This document shows, one piece after another, positions 6,620 through 14,909 of a DNA stretch of 34,915 bases. The position numbers and the translations under genes are program-made. The notes beneath the pieces were generated by a model. That model worked only from the letters and a program-made list of their open reading frames with translations. It made no database searches and had not been told where the DNA came from. The DNA comes from Betaproteobacteria bacterium (lineage in GTDB: Bacteria > Pseudomonadota > Gammaproteobacteria > Burkholderiales > SG8-39), in NCBI GenBank assembly GCA_012274205.1, contig JAAOZY010000223.1, positions 1-34,915 on the forward strand. Reading direction: 5' to 3'. Each line of letters starts with the position of its first letter. Within the stretch, counting starts at the first letter, position 1.

Positions 6620-9190
6620 ATGGCGCAGACGAGCGTTACACAATTCGCGGGGGAACTCAAGGTGCAGCCGTCGGTGCTGCTCGAGCAGCTGAAAGCCGCA
6701 GGCGTGCACAAGAAGCAGCCCGAGGACACGCTGAGCGAGCAGGACAAGACCAAGCTGCTCGAGTATCTGCGCAAAGTGCACGGCGCCACCGAGGCCAAGA
6801 GCAAGATCACGCTCACGCGCAAGCAGACTTCGGAAATCAAGAAATCGGATTCCACGGGCAAGTCGCGCACTATTCAGGTCGAGGTCAAGAAGAAGCGCGT
6901 GTTCGTGAAGCGCGATGCCGCGGCGGAAGCGCCGGCGGAAGCACCGGCGCCGGTAGTCGAGGAGGAGAAGAAGGCGCCCGCGCCTGCCGCTGCGCGTGCA
7001 CCGGTCGTGGACGCGCAGCAGCTCGAACTGCGCGAGCAGGAGAAAAAACGCCAGGATGAGCTGTTTGCGCGCCAGTCGGAGGAGCTGCGCGAGAAGCAGG
7101 AGCGCGAGAAAAAGCTGGCGGAGGCGCGCGAGAACGAGGAGAAGCTGGCGCAGCAGGCGCCGGCCAAGCCGGGCGGGCCTCCGGCCGCCGCCACCGATGG
7201 CACGCTGCACAAGCCCAAGGTCGACGAAGCTGCCAAGGGCGACAAGAAGGGCCCGAAAAAGAAGACGACGACCATCTGGAAGGACGAGAGCGCCAAGCGG
7301 CGCACGATCAAGACCCGCGGCGACGTGGGCGGCGCCTCCGGCTGGCACACCCCCAAGGGAGCGCGCCACAAGCCCGCACAAGCTGCGGCAGAGTCGGCGC
7401 AGGCTTTTGCCGCGCCGACCGAACCCGTAGTGCGCGAAGTCATGGTGCCCGAGACCATCACCGTCGCCGACCTCGCGCACAAGATGTCGGTGAAGGCGGC
7501 GGCGGTGATCAAGACGCTGATGAAGCTGGGCAGCATGGTCACTATCAACCAGGTGCTGGACCAGGAAACCGCCATGATCGTGGTCGAGGACATGGGGCAC
7601 ATCGCCAAGGCCGCCAGTCTGGACGAGCCCGACACCTTCCTCACCGAGCAGCCGGAGGGGCATGAGGCGGCGCACGAGCTGCACGCGCGTGCGCCGGTGG
7701 TGACGGTAATGGGCCACGTCGACCACGGCAAGACTTCGCTGCTGGACTACATCCGCCGCACGCGCGTCGCCTCGGGCGAGGCCGGCGGCATCACCCAGCA
7801 CATCGGCGCCTACCACGTGCAGACGCCGCGTGGCATGGTGACCTTCCTCGATACACCGGGCCATGAGGCCTTCACCGCGATGCGCGCGCGCGGCGCGAAA
7901 GCCACCGACATCGTCATTCTGGTGGTCGCGGCCGACGACGGTGTCATGCCACAGACCATAGAGGCGATTGCGCACGCCAAGGCGGCCAATGTGCCGCTGG
8001 TGGTGGCGATCAACAAGATCGACAAGCCCGATGCCAATCCGGACCGCGTCAAGCAGGAATTGGTGGCGCAGGGCGTGGTGCCGGAGGAGTACGGCGGCGA
8101 GTCGCCGTTCGTGCCGGTGTCGGCGAAAACCGGTGTCGGCATAGACGCCCTGCTCGAGCAGGTGCTGCTGCAGGCTGAGGTGCTGGAGCTAAAGGCGCCG
8201 GTGGAAGCGCCGGCAAAGGGCCTGGTGATCGAAGCGCGGCTGGACCGGGGCAAGGGTCCGGTGGCAACCATCCTGGTGCAGTCGGGCACGCTGCGCCGCG
8301 GCGACGTGCTGCTTGCCGGCTCGGTGTTCGGTCGGGTGCGCGCCATGCTGGACGAAACCGGCCAGCCGGTGGATCAGGCGGGTCCTTCCATTCCGGTGGA
8401 GATCCAGGGCCTGTCCGACGTACCGCTGGCAGGCGAAGAGGCGGTCGCCCTCGCCGACGAGCGCAAAGCGCGCGAGATCGCGCTGTTCCGTCAGGGCAAA
8501 TTCCGCGAGGTCAAGCTGGCCAAGCAGCAGGCGGCAAAACTCGAAAACATGTTCGAACAGATGGGCGAGGGCGGGGTAAAGAGCCTGGCGCTGCTGATCA
8601 AGGCCGACGTGCAGGGCTCGCGCGAAGCGCTGGCGCATGCGCTGTCGCGTCTGTCCAACGAAGAAGTCAAAGTGACCGTTGTGCACAGCGGCGTCGGCGC
8701 CATCAGCGAATCCGACGTCAATCTTGCGCTCGCCTCGAAATCGGTGATCATCGGCTTCAATACCCGCGCCGATGTCGCCGCCAGAAGGCTGGCCGAATCG
8801 CAGGGTATCGACATTCGCTACTACAACATCATCTATGACGCGGTCGACGAGGTGAAGGCAGCCCTTACCGGCATGCTCGCGCCGGAGAAGAAGGAAAGCA
8901 TCCTCGGTCTGGTGGAGATTCGCCAGATCTACAAGATCTCCAAGGTCGGTACCGTCGCCGGCTGCATGGTGCTCGAAGGCCTGATCAAGCGCGGCGCGCG
9001 TGTGCGCCTGCTGCGCGACCACGTCGTGCTGTTCGACGGCGAACTCGATACCCTCAAGCGCTTCAAGGACGACGTGCGCGAAGTCAAGGCGGGTTTCGAA
9101 TGCGGCTTGTCGCTGAAAAACTTCAACGACATCAAGGAAGGCGACCAGCTCGAGGCGTACGAGGTGCTGGAAGTCGCGAGGACGCTCTGA
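6620..9190 (+). CDS. infB: Translation initiation factor IF-2
   Basis: GTPase that brings initiator fMet-tRNA to the 30S subunit and promotes subunit joining. The 856-residue product has an N-terminal IF2_N domain (1 to about 50), a long charged Ala/Glu/Lys-rich linker (about 90-235), a second IF2_N-like region (about 275-330), then the G domain. G1 is GHVDHGKT at 365-372, followed by DTPGHEAF (G3), NKID (G4) and SAK (G5), and then domains II, III and the fMet-tRNA-binding C2 domain. It starts 9 bp after nusA. An internal start for a shorter isoform, as in E. coli, is possible but not shown. Confidence 0.97.
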   Translation: MAQTSVTQFAGELKVQPSVLLEQLKAAGVHKKQPEDTLSEQDKTKLLEYLRKVHGATEAKSKITLTRKQTSEIKKSDSTGKSRTIQVEVKKKRVFVKRDAAAEAPAEAPAPVVEEEKKAPAPAAARAPVVDAQQLELREQEKKRQDELFARQSEELREKQEREKKLAEARENEEKLAQQAPAKPGGPPAAATDGTLHKPKVDEAAKGDKKGPKKKTTTIWKDESAKRRTIKTRGDVGGASGWHTPKGARHKPAQAAAESAQAFAAPTEPVVREVMVPETITVADLAHKMSVKAAAVIKTLMKLGSMVTINQVLDQETAMIVVEDMGHIAKAASLDEPDTFLTEQPEGHEAAHELHARAPVVTVMGHVDHGKTSLLDYIRRTRVASGEAGGITQHIGAYHVQTPRGMVTFLDTPGHEAFTAMRARGAKATDIVILVVAADDGVMPQTIEAIAHAKAANVPLVVAINKIDKPDANPDRVKQELVAQGVVPEEYGGESPFVPVSAKTGVGIDALLEQVLLQAEVLELKAPVEAPAKGLVIEARLDRGKGPVATILVQSGTLRRGDVLLAGSVFGRVRAMLDETGQPVDQAGPSIPVEIQGLSDVPLAGEEAVALADERKAREIALFRQGKFREVKLAKQQAAKLENMFEQMGEGGVKSLALLIKADVQGSREALAHALSRLSNEEVKVTVVHSGVGAISESDVNLALASKSVIIGFNTRADVAARRLAESQGIDIRYYNIIYDAVDEVKAALTGMLAPEKKESILGLVEIRQIYKISKVGTVAGCMVLEGLIKRGARVRLLRDHVVLFDGELDTLKRFKDDVREVKAGFECGLSLKNFNDIKEGDQLEAYEVLEVARTL

Positions 9191-9259
9191 GGCGGGGCTT
9201 CCGCCTGCCTTGCGGCGCGCCGGAACCCAAGTTGCCGCCCCGGCGCATAAGCCTGTCCC

Positions 9260-9631
9260 ATGCCCACTAAAGGTCCTGCCCGCAGCCTGCGCGTCGCCGA
9301 TCAAATCCAGCGCGAACTGGCCGAGATCATACGCACCGAGCTCAAAGATCCGCGCGTCGCCATGATCACGTTGACCGGCGTCGAAGTGACGACCGACTAT
9401 TCCCATGCCAAGGTGTTCTACACGCTGATGGGCAGCGCCGAGCAGCGCGCCGACACCGAAACCGGCCTGAAGCAGGCCAGCGGCTTCCTGCGCAGCCAGA
9501 TTGCGCGCCGCATCAAGCTGCACTCCATACCGCAGCTGCATTTCGTCTACGACAGCTCGGTCGAGCGCGGCTTCGAGTTGTCGCGCCTGATCGATGCGGC
9601 CGTGGCCGACAGCAAGGAACCGCGGGACTAG
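9260..9631 (+). CDS. rbfA: 30S ribosome-binding factor RbfA
   Basis: KH-fold protein that binds immature 30S subunits and helps 16S rRNA 5'-end processing; important for cold adaptation in E. coli. The family core RVADQIQRELAEIIRTELKDPRV is at residues 11-33, followed by VTTDYSHAKVFYTLMG, and RIKLHSIPQLHFVYDSSVERG near the end. 123 residues, normal length. It follows infB by 69 bp; this gap holds a small GC-rich hairpin (AGGCGG 9190-9195 / CCGCCT 9201-9206) with no T run, so it is not an obvious terminator. Its TAG overlaps the GTG of truB by one base. Confidence 0.96.
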   Translation: MPTKGPARSLRVADQIQRELAEIIRTELKDPRVAMITLTGVEVTTDYSHAKVFYTLMGSAEQRADTETGLKQASGFLRSQIARRIKLHSIPQLHFVYDSSVERGFELSRLIDAAVADSKEPRD

Positions 9632-10554
9632 TGCAAGGCCGTCGAATCAAGCGGCCCGTGAGCGGCGTGCTGATGCTGGACAAGGCGCGCGGCGCGAGCT
9701 CCAACGCCGCGCTGCAGCAGGCGAAGCGCCTGTATCAGGCAGCCAAGGCCGGACACGCCGGCACGCTGGACCCGCTTGCCACCGGGCTGCTGCCGGTGCT
9801 TTTCGGCGAGGCCACCAAATTTTCCTCCGACCTGCTCGACGCGGACAAGACTTACGTCGCGGAGCTCAGGCTCGGCATCAGCACCGCCACCGCGGACGCG
9901 GAAGGCGAGGTGATCGCTACGCGCGCGGTGAAGGTGAGCGCGGACCAGATTGCGGCGGCGCTGGCGAATTTCCGCGGCGACATACTGCAGACGCCGCCTC
10001 TCTATTCCGCGCTCAAGCATGCGGGCAAGCCGATGTATGCCTATGCGCGCGCCGGCATAAACATTGAGCAGGTACCGCGCCCGGTGAGCATCCATGCACT
10101 CGAGCTGCAGTGGTTCGAGGGCGAGCGCCTGGCGCTAACGGTGTGCTGCAGCAAGGGCACCTATATCCGCTCGATCGCGCACGACCTGGGCGAAATGCTC
10201 GGCTGCGGCGCCCATCTGGCAGCATTGCGGCGTACCGCCGCGGGCCGCTTCGGGCTCGATTGCGCCCATACCCTGGAGCAACTGGAAGCCCTGCCCTTGT
10301 CCGGGCGCGATGCCCTGCTGCTGCCGCTGGACGCGCTGCTGCAGAACCTGCCCGAAGTGCGCCTGGCGCCGGAGCTGCAGGCGCGCTTCCTGCAGGGCCA
10401 GGCAGTGGCCTGGAACGGACCGCCCGAGGCGCGTGTGCGCGTATGCGCGGCCGGCGGCGGCTTGCTCGGCGTGGGCGAGGTGGATTCTGACGGCCTCATC
10501 CGCCCCAGGCGCGTGATTGCCGGCCAGCACTACCTGCCTGCGGGTAAAAAATAG
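9631..10554 (+). CDS. truB: tRNA pseudouridine-55 synthase
   Basis: Makes pseudouridine 55 in the T-loop of nearly all elongator tRNAs. The catalytic motif GHAGTLDPLATGLL is present, with nucleophile Asp47 (equivalent to Asp48 of the E. coli enzyme), followed by the KTY motif and the CSKGTYIRSIAHDLGE region; a C-terminal PUA-like part is present. 307 residues, full length. The GTG start overlaps the rbfA stop (TAGTG), so translation is probably coupled. Confidence 0.96.
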   Translation: MQGRRIKRPVSGVLMLDKARGASSNAALQQAKRLYQAAKAGHAGTLDPLATGLLPVLFGEATKFSSDLLDADKTYVAELRLGISTATADAEGEVIATRAVKVSADQIAAALANFRGDILQTPPLYSALKHAGKPMYAYARAGINIEQVPRPVSIHALELQWFEGERLALTVCCSKGTYIRSIAHDLGEMLGCGAHLAALRRTAAGRFGLDCAHTLEQLEALPLSGRDALLLPLDALLQNLPEVRLAPELQARFLQGQAVAWNGPPEARVRVCAAGGGLLGVGEVDSDGLIRPRRVIAGQHYLPAGKK

Positions 10555-10564
10555 CGGAAAACCC

Positions 10565-10594
10565 TTGAAAAACCACTCGTTTTTAGTGTAAAAT
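10565..10594 (+). promoter_or_regulatory. Sigma70-type promoter for rpsO
   Basis: TTGAAA at 10565-10570 and TAAAAT at 10589-10594 with an 18-bp spacer, starting 11 bp after truB. Expected start near 10601, a leader of about 44 nt before the rpsO ATG. It gives rpsO transcription independent of the upstream operon. Confidence 0.7.
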
Positions 10595-10644
10595 CCGCGC
10601 CTTTGCTGCAGCGACAAAGACCAAGCGACCAGGAGCGTATCAGA

Positions 10645-10914
10645 ATGTCATTCACCACCGCGCACAAAGCGCAAATCATGAACGATTACCAGCGTGCCAA
10701 GGGTGATACCGGCTCGCCGGAAGTGCAGGTTGCACTGCTGACGACACGCATCAACGAACTCACCGGCCATTTCAAGACACACATCAAAGACCACCACTCC
10801 CGCCGGGGCCTGCTCAGAATGGTGAGCCAGCGGCGCAAGCTGCTGGACTACCTCAAGCGCAAGAACGCGGATGGCTACCGCAACCTGATCGAGCGCCTCG
10901 GTCTGCGCAAGTAA
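10645..10914 (+). CDS. rpsO: 30S ribosomal protein S15
   Basis: Primary-binding ribosomal protein of the 16S central domain. The 89-residue product has the S15 signature GDTGSPEVQVALLTTRI and the C-terminal DHHSRRGLLRMVSQRRKLLDYLK. An upstream in-frame start would add 14 residues not found in S15; the ATG at 10645 has AGGAG at 10631-10635, which decides the start. It is placed between truB and pnp as in E. coli. In E. coli S15 represses its own translation through a pseudoknot in its leader; I did not verify such a structure here. Confidence 0.97.
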   Translation: MSFTTAHKAQIMNDYQRAKGDTGSPEVQVALLTTRINELTGHFKTHIKDHHSRRGLLRMVSQRRKLLDYLKRKNADGYRNLIERLGLRK

Positions 10915-10919
10915 CATCG

Positions 10920-10955
10920 ACGCCCGTCGCCAACGCGACGGGCGTTTTGCTTTTT
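10920..10955 (+). terminator. Rho-independent terminator after rpsO
   Basis: An 11-bp perfect stem (10920-10930 with 10935-10945), CAAC loop, then TTTTGCTTTTT. It lies between rpsO and pnp, where E. coli also has a leaky terminator. pnp lies 97 bp further on. Confidence 0.9.
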
Positions 10956-11041
10956 ACGCGGGCTCATTCCCTGTCCGGGACGCGGCCCCTTCTCCGATCT
11001 GACCGCAGCCGCGCTGTGCGTCATTTGCAAAGGACACTACC

Positions 11042-13159
11042 TTGAACCCGATCAAAAAAAGTTTCACTTACGGCGCCCATCAGGTCACGCTGGAAACCGG
11101 CGAGATCGCGCGCCAGGCCGGCGGTGCCGTGATGGTCAATATGGACGACACCGTGGTGCTGTGCACCGTGGTGGGTTCCAAGCACGCCAAATCCGGGCAG
11201 GATTTCTTCCCGCTCACCGTCGACTACATCGAGAAGACCTATGCCGCGGGCAAGATTCCGGGCGGCTTCTTCAAGCGCGAAGGCCGCCCTTCCGAGAAGG
11301 AAATTCTCACCTCGCGCCTGATCGACCGCCCGATCCGTCCCCTGTTCCCGGATGGCTTCTACAATGAAGTGCAGGTCGTGGCGACCGTCATGTCGGTCAA
11401 TCCGGAGGTCGATCCCGACATCGCCGCGCTGATCGGCGTATCGGCCGCGCTGGTCCTGTCCGGCATCCCCTTCAACGGCCCGATCGGCGCCGCGCGCGTA
11501 GGCTATGCGAACGGCCAGTACATACTCAATCCGACCGCCACCCAGCTGAAGGATTCGAAGCTGAACCTGGTCGTTGCCGGCACCGAACACGCCGTGCTCA
11601 TGGTGGAATCCGAAGCGCAGGAATTGTCGGAAGAAGTCATGCTCGGATCGGTCATGTTTGGCCACCAGCAGATGCAGGCCGCAATTGCGGCCATCAATGA
11701 ACTCGCCGACGCCGCCGGCAAGCCGATGTGGGACTGGCAGCCGCCGGTCAAGGACGAAACCCTCGTTACGCGCGTCGCGGCGCTGGCTGAATCGGAATTG
11801 CGCGCGGCGTTTCAGGTCAAGGAAAAGCAGGCGCGCTCGCACGCCATCGATGCCATCTGGAAGCGCGTGTTCGCGGAAATCGGCGTCGGCGCCGAAGGCG
11901 GGCCGGATGCGAATGCGGCGAAGGAGATCTGCTTCGCGCTGGAATCGAAAATCGTGCGTAACCAGATCCTCGACGGCGAGCCGCGCATCGACGGGCGCGA
12001 CACGCGCACCGTGCGCCCGATCGATATCCGCCTCGGCGTGCTGCCGCGCACCCACGGTTCGGCGCTGTTCACGCGCGGCGAGACGCAGGGCATCGTCGTA
12101 GCGACCCTGGGTACCGCGCGCGACTCGCAGATCATCGATGCGCTCATGGGCGAGTACAAGGAGCGCTTCATGCTGCATTACAATTTCCCGCCGTACGCGA
12201 CCGGAGAGACGGGACGCGTCGGTTCACCCAAGCGGCGCGAGATCGGCCACGGCCGCCTGGCCAAGCGCGCGCTGCTGGCGGTGTTGCCCTCGGTGGAGGA
12301 ATTCGGCTACAGCATGCGCGTGGTGTCGGAGATTACCGAATCGAACGGCTCGAGCTCGATGGCTTCGGTGTGCGGCGGCAGCCTCGCGCTGATGGACGCG
12401 GGTGTGCCGATGAAGGCGCACGTGGCCGGCATCGCCATGGGGCTGATCAAGGAAGGCAACCGCTTTGCCGTGCTTACCGACATCCTCGGCGACGAGGACC
12501 ATCTCGGCGACATGGATTTCAAGGTCGCGGGCACCGATAACGGCGTCACGGCGCTGCAGATGGACATCAAGATCGAGGGCATCACCAAGGAAATCATGCA
12601 AGTGGCTCTGTCGCAGGCGCGCGAAGGGCGCATGCATATCCTGGAGAAGATGATGGCGATTCTGCCTTCGTCGCGCTCGGATATCTCCACCTTTGCGCCG
12701 CGCATCATCAAGATCAAGATCAATCCGGACAAGATCCGCGACGTGATCGGCAAAGGCGGTGCGGTCATCCGCGCGCTGACCGAAGAAACCGGAACGACGA
12801 TCGACATCGAGGACGACGGCACGGTCAGCATCGCCTGCATCAGCTCCGAAGGCGGAGAACTGGCGAGGAAGCGCATCGAGGCGATTACCGCGGACGTGGA
12901 AGTGGGCAAGGTCTACGAGGGCACGGTGCTCAAGCTGCTCGACTTCGGCGCGATCGTGAGCGTGCTGCCGGGCAAGGATGGGCTGCTGCACATCTCGCAG
13001 ATCAGCCAGCAGCGCGTAGCCACCGTAGCCGAGCACCTCAAGGAAGGGCAGGTCGTGAAGGTCAAGGTGCTCGAAGCCGACGACAAGGGCAGGTTGCGCC
13101 TGTCTATGAAGGCGGTGGAGGCGGAAGCGCAGCATCCGGGGGCGGCGCAGCCGAGCTGA
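11042..13159 (+). CDS. pnp: Polyribonucleotide nucleotidyltransferase (PNPase)
   Basis: Phosphorolytic 3'-to-5' exoribonuclease of the RNA degradosome. Two RNase PH domains (about 1-230 and 310-540) flank a helical domain, then a KH domain with GKGG at 570-573 and a C-terminal S1 domain (about 621-690). 705 residues, full length. The start is a TTG at 11042 with Shine-Dalgarno AAGGA about 8 bp upstream; no ATG fits the conserved N-terminus. The 86-bp leader after the rpsO terminator could be an RNase III/PNPase autoregulation site as in E. coli, but I see only weak hairpins there. Confidence 0.97.
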   Translation: MNPIKKSFTYGAHQVTLETGEIARQAGGAVMVNMDDTVVLCTVVGSKHAKSGQDFFPLTVDYIEKTYAAGKIPGGFFKREGRPSEKEILTSRLIDRPIRPLFPDGFYNEVQVVATVMSVNPEVDPDIAALIGVSAALVLSGIPFNGPIGAARVGYANGQYILNPTATQLKDSKLNLVVAGTEHAVLMVESEAQELSEEVMLGSVMFGHQQMQAAIAAINELADAAGKPMWDWQPPVKDETLVTRVAALAESELRAAFQVKEKQARSHAIDAIWKRVFAEIGVGAEGGPDANAAKEICFALESKIVRNQILDGEPRIDGRDTRTVRPIDIRLGVLPRTHGSALFTRGETQGIVVATLGTARDSQIIDALMGEYKERFMLHYNFPPYATGETGRVGSPKRREIGHGRLAKRALLAVLPSVEEFGYSMRVVSEITESNGSSSMASVCGGSLALMDAGVPMKAHVAGIAMGLIKEGNRFAVLTDILGDEDHLGDMDFKVAGTDNGVTALQMDIKIEGITKEIMQVALSQAREGRMHILEKMMAILPSSRSDISTFAPRIIKIKINPDKIRDVIGKGGAVIRALTEETGTTIDIEDDGTVSIACISSEGGELARKRIEAITADVEVGKVYEGTVLKLLDFGAIVSVLPGKDGLLHISQISQQRVATVAEHLKEGQVVKVKVLEADDKGRLRLSMKAVEAEAQHPGAAQPS

Positions 13160-13177
13160 TAACAGACCTGCCCGAAA

Positions 13178-13206
13178 TAAAAAAGGACGCCTGGGCGTCC
13201 TTTTTT
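13178..13206 (+). terminator. Terminator after pnp
   Basis: Stem GGACGC/GCGTCC (13185-13190 with 13195-13200) with a CTGG loop, extended by an A run on the left and TTTTTT on the right. It is symmetrical and could work in both directions. Confidence 0.88.
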
Positions 13207-13247
13207 ACTTGGGTCGGTTGCCGTACGCAGAGACCGGTTTCGACCAC

Positions 13248-13275
13248 AAAAAAAACGGCGGCATCGAGCCGCCGT
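13248..13275 (-). terminator. Terminator of dksA (minus strand)
   Basis: ACGGCGGC (13255-13262) pairs with GCCGCCGT (13268-13275). Read on the minus strand, the stem is followed by a run of eight T. It lies 71 bp beyond the dksA stop, facing the pnp terminator. Confidence 0.85.
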
Positions 13276-13345
13276 CTTTCGCTTTTAGTTCCGACGTAAC
13301 TTGCCGCTGTGCGGCAAGCTTAGCCTTCACCAAGAAACAGCCGGC

Positions 13346-13783
13346 CTACTTGGCCAGCTGCTTCTCCCGCAGTTCGTCGAGGGTCTTGCAGTCTATGCAC
13401 AGGGTCGCGGTGGGGCGCGCTTCCAGGCGCTTCAGGCCGATTTCGACCCCGCAGCTCTCGCAATAGCCATAGTCCTGGCTTTCGATCTTGGCGATGGTTT
13501 CCTCGATCTTCTTGATCAGCTTGCGCTCGCGGTCGCGGTTGCGCAGCTCGAGCGCCATGTCGGACTCCTGGCTGGCGCGGTCGTTGGGGTCGGCAAACAC
13601 CGTGGCCTCGTCCTGCATGGTATGCACCGTGCGATCGATATCCTGCGACAACTCGACCTTCAGCGCTTCCAGGATGCCGCGGAAGTGCGCAAGCTGCTTC
13701 TTGTTCATGTACTCCTCGCCCTTTTTCGGGACGTAGGGGTGAAAGGTCTTGGGGTGCAACGCTTGTTCTGCAGGCATGTCCAA
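13346..13783 (-). CDS. dksA: RNA polymerase-binding transcription factor DksA
   Basis: DksA enters the secondary channel of RNA polymerase and, with ppGpp, mediates the stringent response. The 145-residue product has the coiled coil with tip motif DPNDRASQE (Asp65 and Asp68, matching Asp71/Asp74 of E. coli). The zinc finger has all four cysteines (Cys108, Cys111, Cys129, Cys132), so it is the classical zinc-binding type. The N-terminal helix before residue 26 is shorter or different from E. coli. It is a single gene with its own promoter and terminator, convergent with pnp. Confidence 0.96.
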   Translation of the reverse strand: MDMPAEQALHPKTFHPYVPKKGEEYMNKKQLAHFRGILEALKVELSQDIDRTVHTMQDEATVFADPNDRASQESDMALELRNRDRERKLIKKIEETIAKIESQDYGYCESCGVEIGLKRLEARPTATLCIDCKTLDELREKQLAK

Positions 13784-13812
13784 CCACTCTCAGTTCAAAA
13801 AACGAAGGCGCT

Positions 13813-13841
13813 TTAATATCAGAATTTCCAGCGGCGGGCAA
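13813..13841 (-). promoter_or_regulatory. Promoter candidate for dksA
   Basis: On the minus strand TTGCCC (13841-13836) and TATTAA (13818-13813) are 17 bp apart, giving a leader of about 25 nt before the dksA ATG. Confidence 0.5.
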
Positions 13842-13881
13842 GTTTATTACCTTTTACCGGCCCGCGCCACTGTATTCTGCG

Positions 13882-13911
13882 TTGACCGGCGCATCACGGC
13901 CAGAGTATCAT
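13882..13911 (+). promoter_or_regulatory. Promoter of the tRNA-Pro/Arg/His cluster
   Basis: TTGACC at 13882-13887 and TATCAT at 13906-13911, spacer 18 bp. Expected start near 13918, only a few bases before the mature tRNA-Pro 5' end. Confidence 0.65.
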
Positions 13912-13922
13912 ACGCGTCCGCC

Positions 13923-13999
13923 CGGGGTGTAGCGCAGCCTGGTAGCGCGCCTGGTTTGGGACCAGGATGTCGGGAGTTCAAATCTCTCCACCCCGACCA
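13923..13999 (+). tRNA. tRNA-Pro (anticodon TGG)
   Basis: 77-nt cloverleaf: acceptor CGGGGTG pairs with CACCCCG, anticodon loop TTTGGGA gives TGG at 13957-13959, T-loop TTCAAAT, and an encoded CCA end (13997-13999). First of three tRNAs in one direction. Confidence 0.96.
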
Positions 14000-14058
14000 G
14001 TAATTTGCACGCTGCTACACCCGATGCGGTAGTGTATTCGCGTGACCCGCCGATGGGA

Positions 14059-14135
14059 GTGCCCGTAGCTCAATCGGATAGAGCACCAGCCTTCTAAGCT
14101 GGGGGTTGTGGGTTCGATTCCCGCCGGGCACGCCA
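14059..14135 (+). tRNA. tRNA-Arg (anticodon TCT)
   Basis: Acceptor GTGCCCG pairs with CGGGCAC, anticodon stem CCAGC/GCTGG with loop CTTCTAA gives TCT, T-loop TTCGATT, discriminator G and encoded CCA. 59 bp after tRNA-Pro. Confidence 0.96.
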
Positions 14136-14147
14136 GAGTCGTTCGAT

Positions 14148-14224
14148 GGTGGCTGTAGCTCAGCTGGTAGAGTCCCGGATTGTGATTCCGGTTGTCGTGG
14201 GTTCGAGTCCCATCAGCCACCCCA
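14148..14224 (+). tRNA. tRNA-His (anticodon GTG)
   Basis: Acceptor GTGGCTG pairs with CAGCCAC; G at 14148 is the extra -1 guanosine of tRNA-His and faces discriminator C at 14221. Anticodon loop TTGTGAT gives GTG; CCA end is encoded. No clear T-run terminator is seen in the 100 bp that follow. Confidence 0.96.
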
Positions 14225-14324
14225 ATATCTTTCCCAGCGCTCCGATCAGCGAACGCAACGCAGGGCGCCGACAGCGAACCGCCGCGAACAGAGCGAGCTC
14301 GCACGCACTGTGCGCTGCAAGCGC

Positions 14325-14714
14325 TCAGAGGGCGCGCATCACCTTCTGCAGTTTCTCGCGCACTTCGGCGCCTATCCGGGCGAGCTCGGCATTGTCGGTC
14401 ATCTGGCCCATCATTCCCGGGTCGAGGAATTCCACCAGTACTGTGCCGGCGTCATCCTGGCGCACCACAACGTTGCAGGGCAGCAGCAAGCCGATGCCGG
14501 GTTCGGCCGTGATCGCGCGTTTGGCGAAAACGGGATTGCAGGCGCCGAGAATGCGGTAGGGCGGGATATTGTGATCCAGCTTCTTTTTCATCGTGACCGC
14601 GACGTCGATTTCGGTCAGCACGCCAAAGCCCTCTTTATGCAGTTCCGCAATGATCCTGGCCAGCGCCTGATCGAAGCTCAGCGCCACCGACTTGCCAAAA
14701 CCGAATCGGCTCAT
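14325..14714 (-). CDS. DUF302 domain protein
   Basis: A 129-residue cytoplasmic-looking protein of the DUF302 family, recognised from the opening fold pattern (SFDQALARIIAELHKEGFGVLTEIDV) and the core YRILGACNPVFAKRAITAEPGIGLLLPCNVVVRQD. No signal peptide or membrane segment is visible, unlike some DUF302 proteins that are exported. The function of the family is not established. The gene begins 6 bp after the stop of the 62-residue protein gene on the same strand, with no good Shine-Dalgarno, so it is probably translated by coupling. Cys59 and Cys80 are conserved-looking, but no metal site can be claimed. Confidence 0.85.
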   Translation of the reverse strand: MSRFGFGKSVALSFDQALARIIAELHKEGFGVLTEIDVAVTMKKKLDHNIPPYRILGACNPVFAKRAITAEPGIGLLLPCNVVVRQDDAGTVLVEFLDPGMMGQMTDNAELARIGAEVREKLQKVMRAL

Positions 14715-14720
14715 CTTCGC

Positions 14721-14909
14721 CTAGCGCCCGGGCGCCTGTTTGCTCTGCGCCGGCAGATACACGTAGCCCCGGTCTTTGGCGTTGGCCAGACAGGCTTCGT
14801 AATTCGCGTAGCCCTTGGACGATTCCGCCACCACGGCCTGGCCAGCCCCGATCTGCTGCCAGTTCCAGCGGCTGCCGCTATCCATGTAAAAGCGCCAAAT
14901 TACGTTCAT
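14721..14909 (-). CDS. Small hypothetical protein, 62 residues
   Basis: Start ATG at 14909 is backed by AAGGAA about 8 bp upstream, so I prefer it to a longer reading from a TTG at 15044. The product starts MNVIWRFYMDSGSRWNWQQI, rich in aromatic residues, followed by a helix-like region with ESSKGYANYEACLANAKDRGY and a basic end. No signal peptide, membrane span or cysteine motif beyond one Cys. I do not recognise a named family, though similar small proteins of this W-R-F-Y...Y-x-x-C pattern are familiar from betaproteobacteria. It is the first gene of a two-gene operon with DUF302. Confidence 0.65.
   Translation of the reverse strand: MNVIWRFYMDSGSRWNWQQIGAGQAVVAESSKGYANYEACLANAKDRGYVYLPAQSKQAPGR

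Noticed and set aside
4856..7975. A 1039-residue open frame on the minus strand
   Set aside because: It is antisense to rimP, nusA and infB, which are certain. Its composition (His, Arg, Leu-rich) is typical of the opposite strand of high-GC genes.
13178..13275. Small RNA between the pnp and dksA terminators
   Set aside because: The two hairpins are explained as the terminators of the convergent genes, and no promoter is seen between them.
13923..14224. Attachment site or genomic island at the tRNA cluster
   Set aside because: No integrase and no second copy of a tRNA 3' end is visible in the window.
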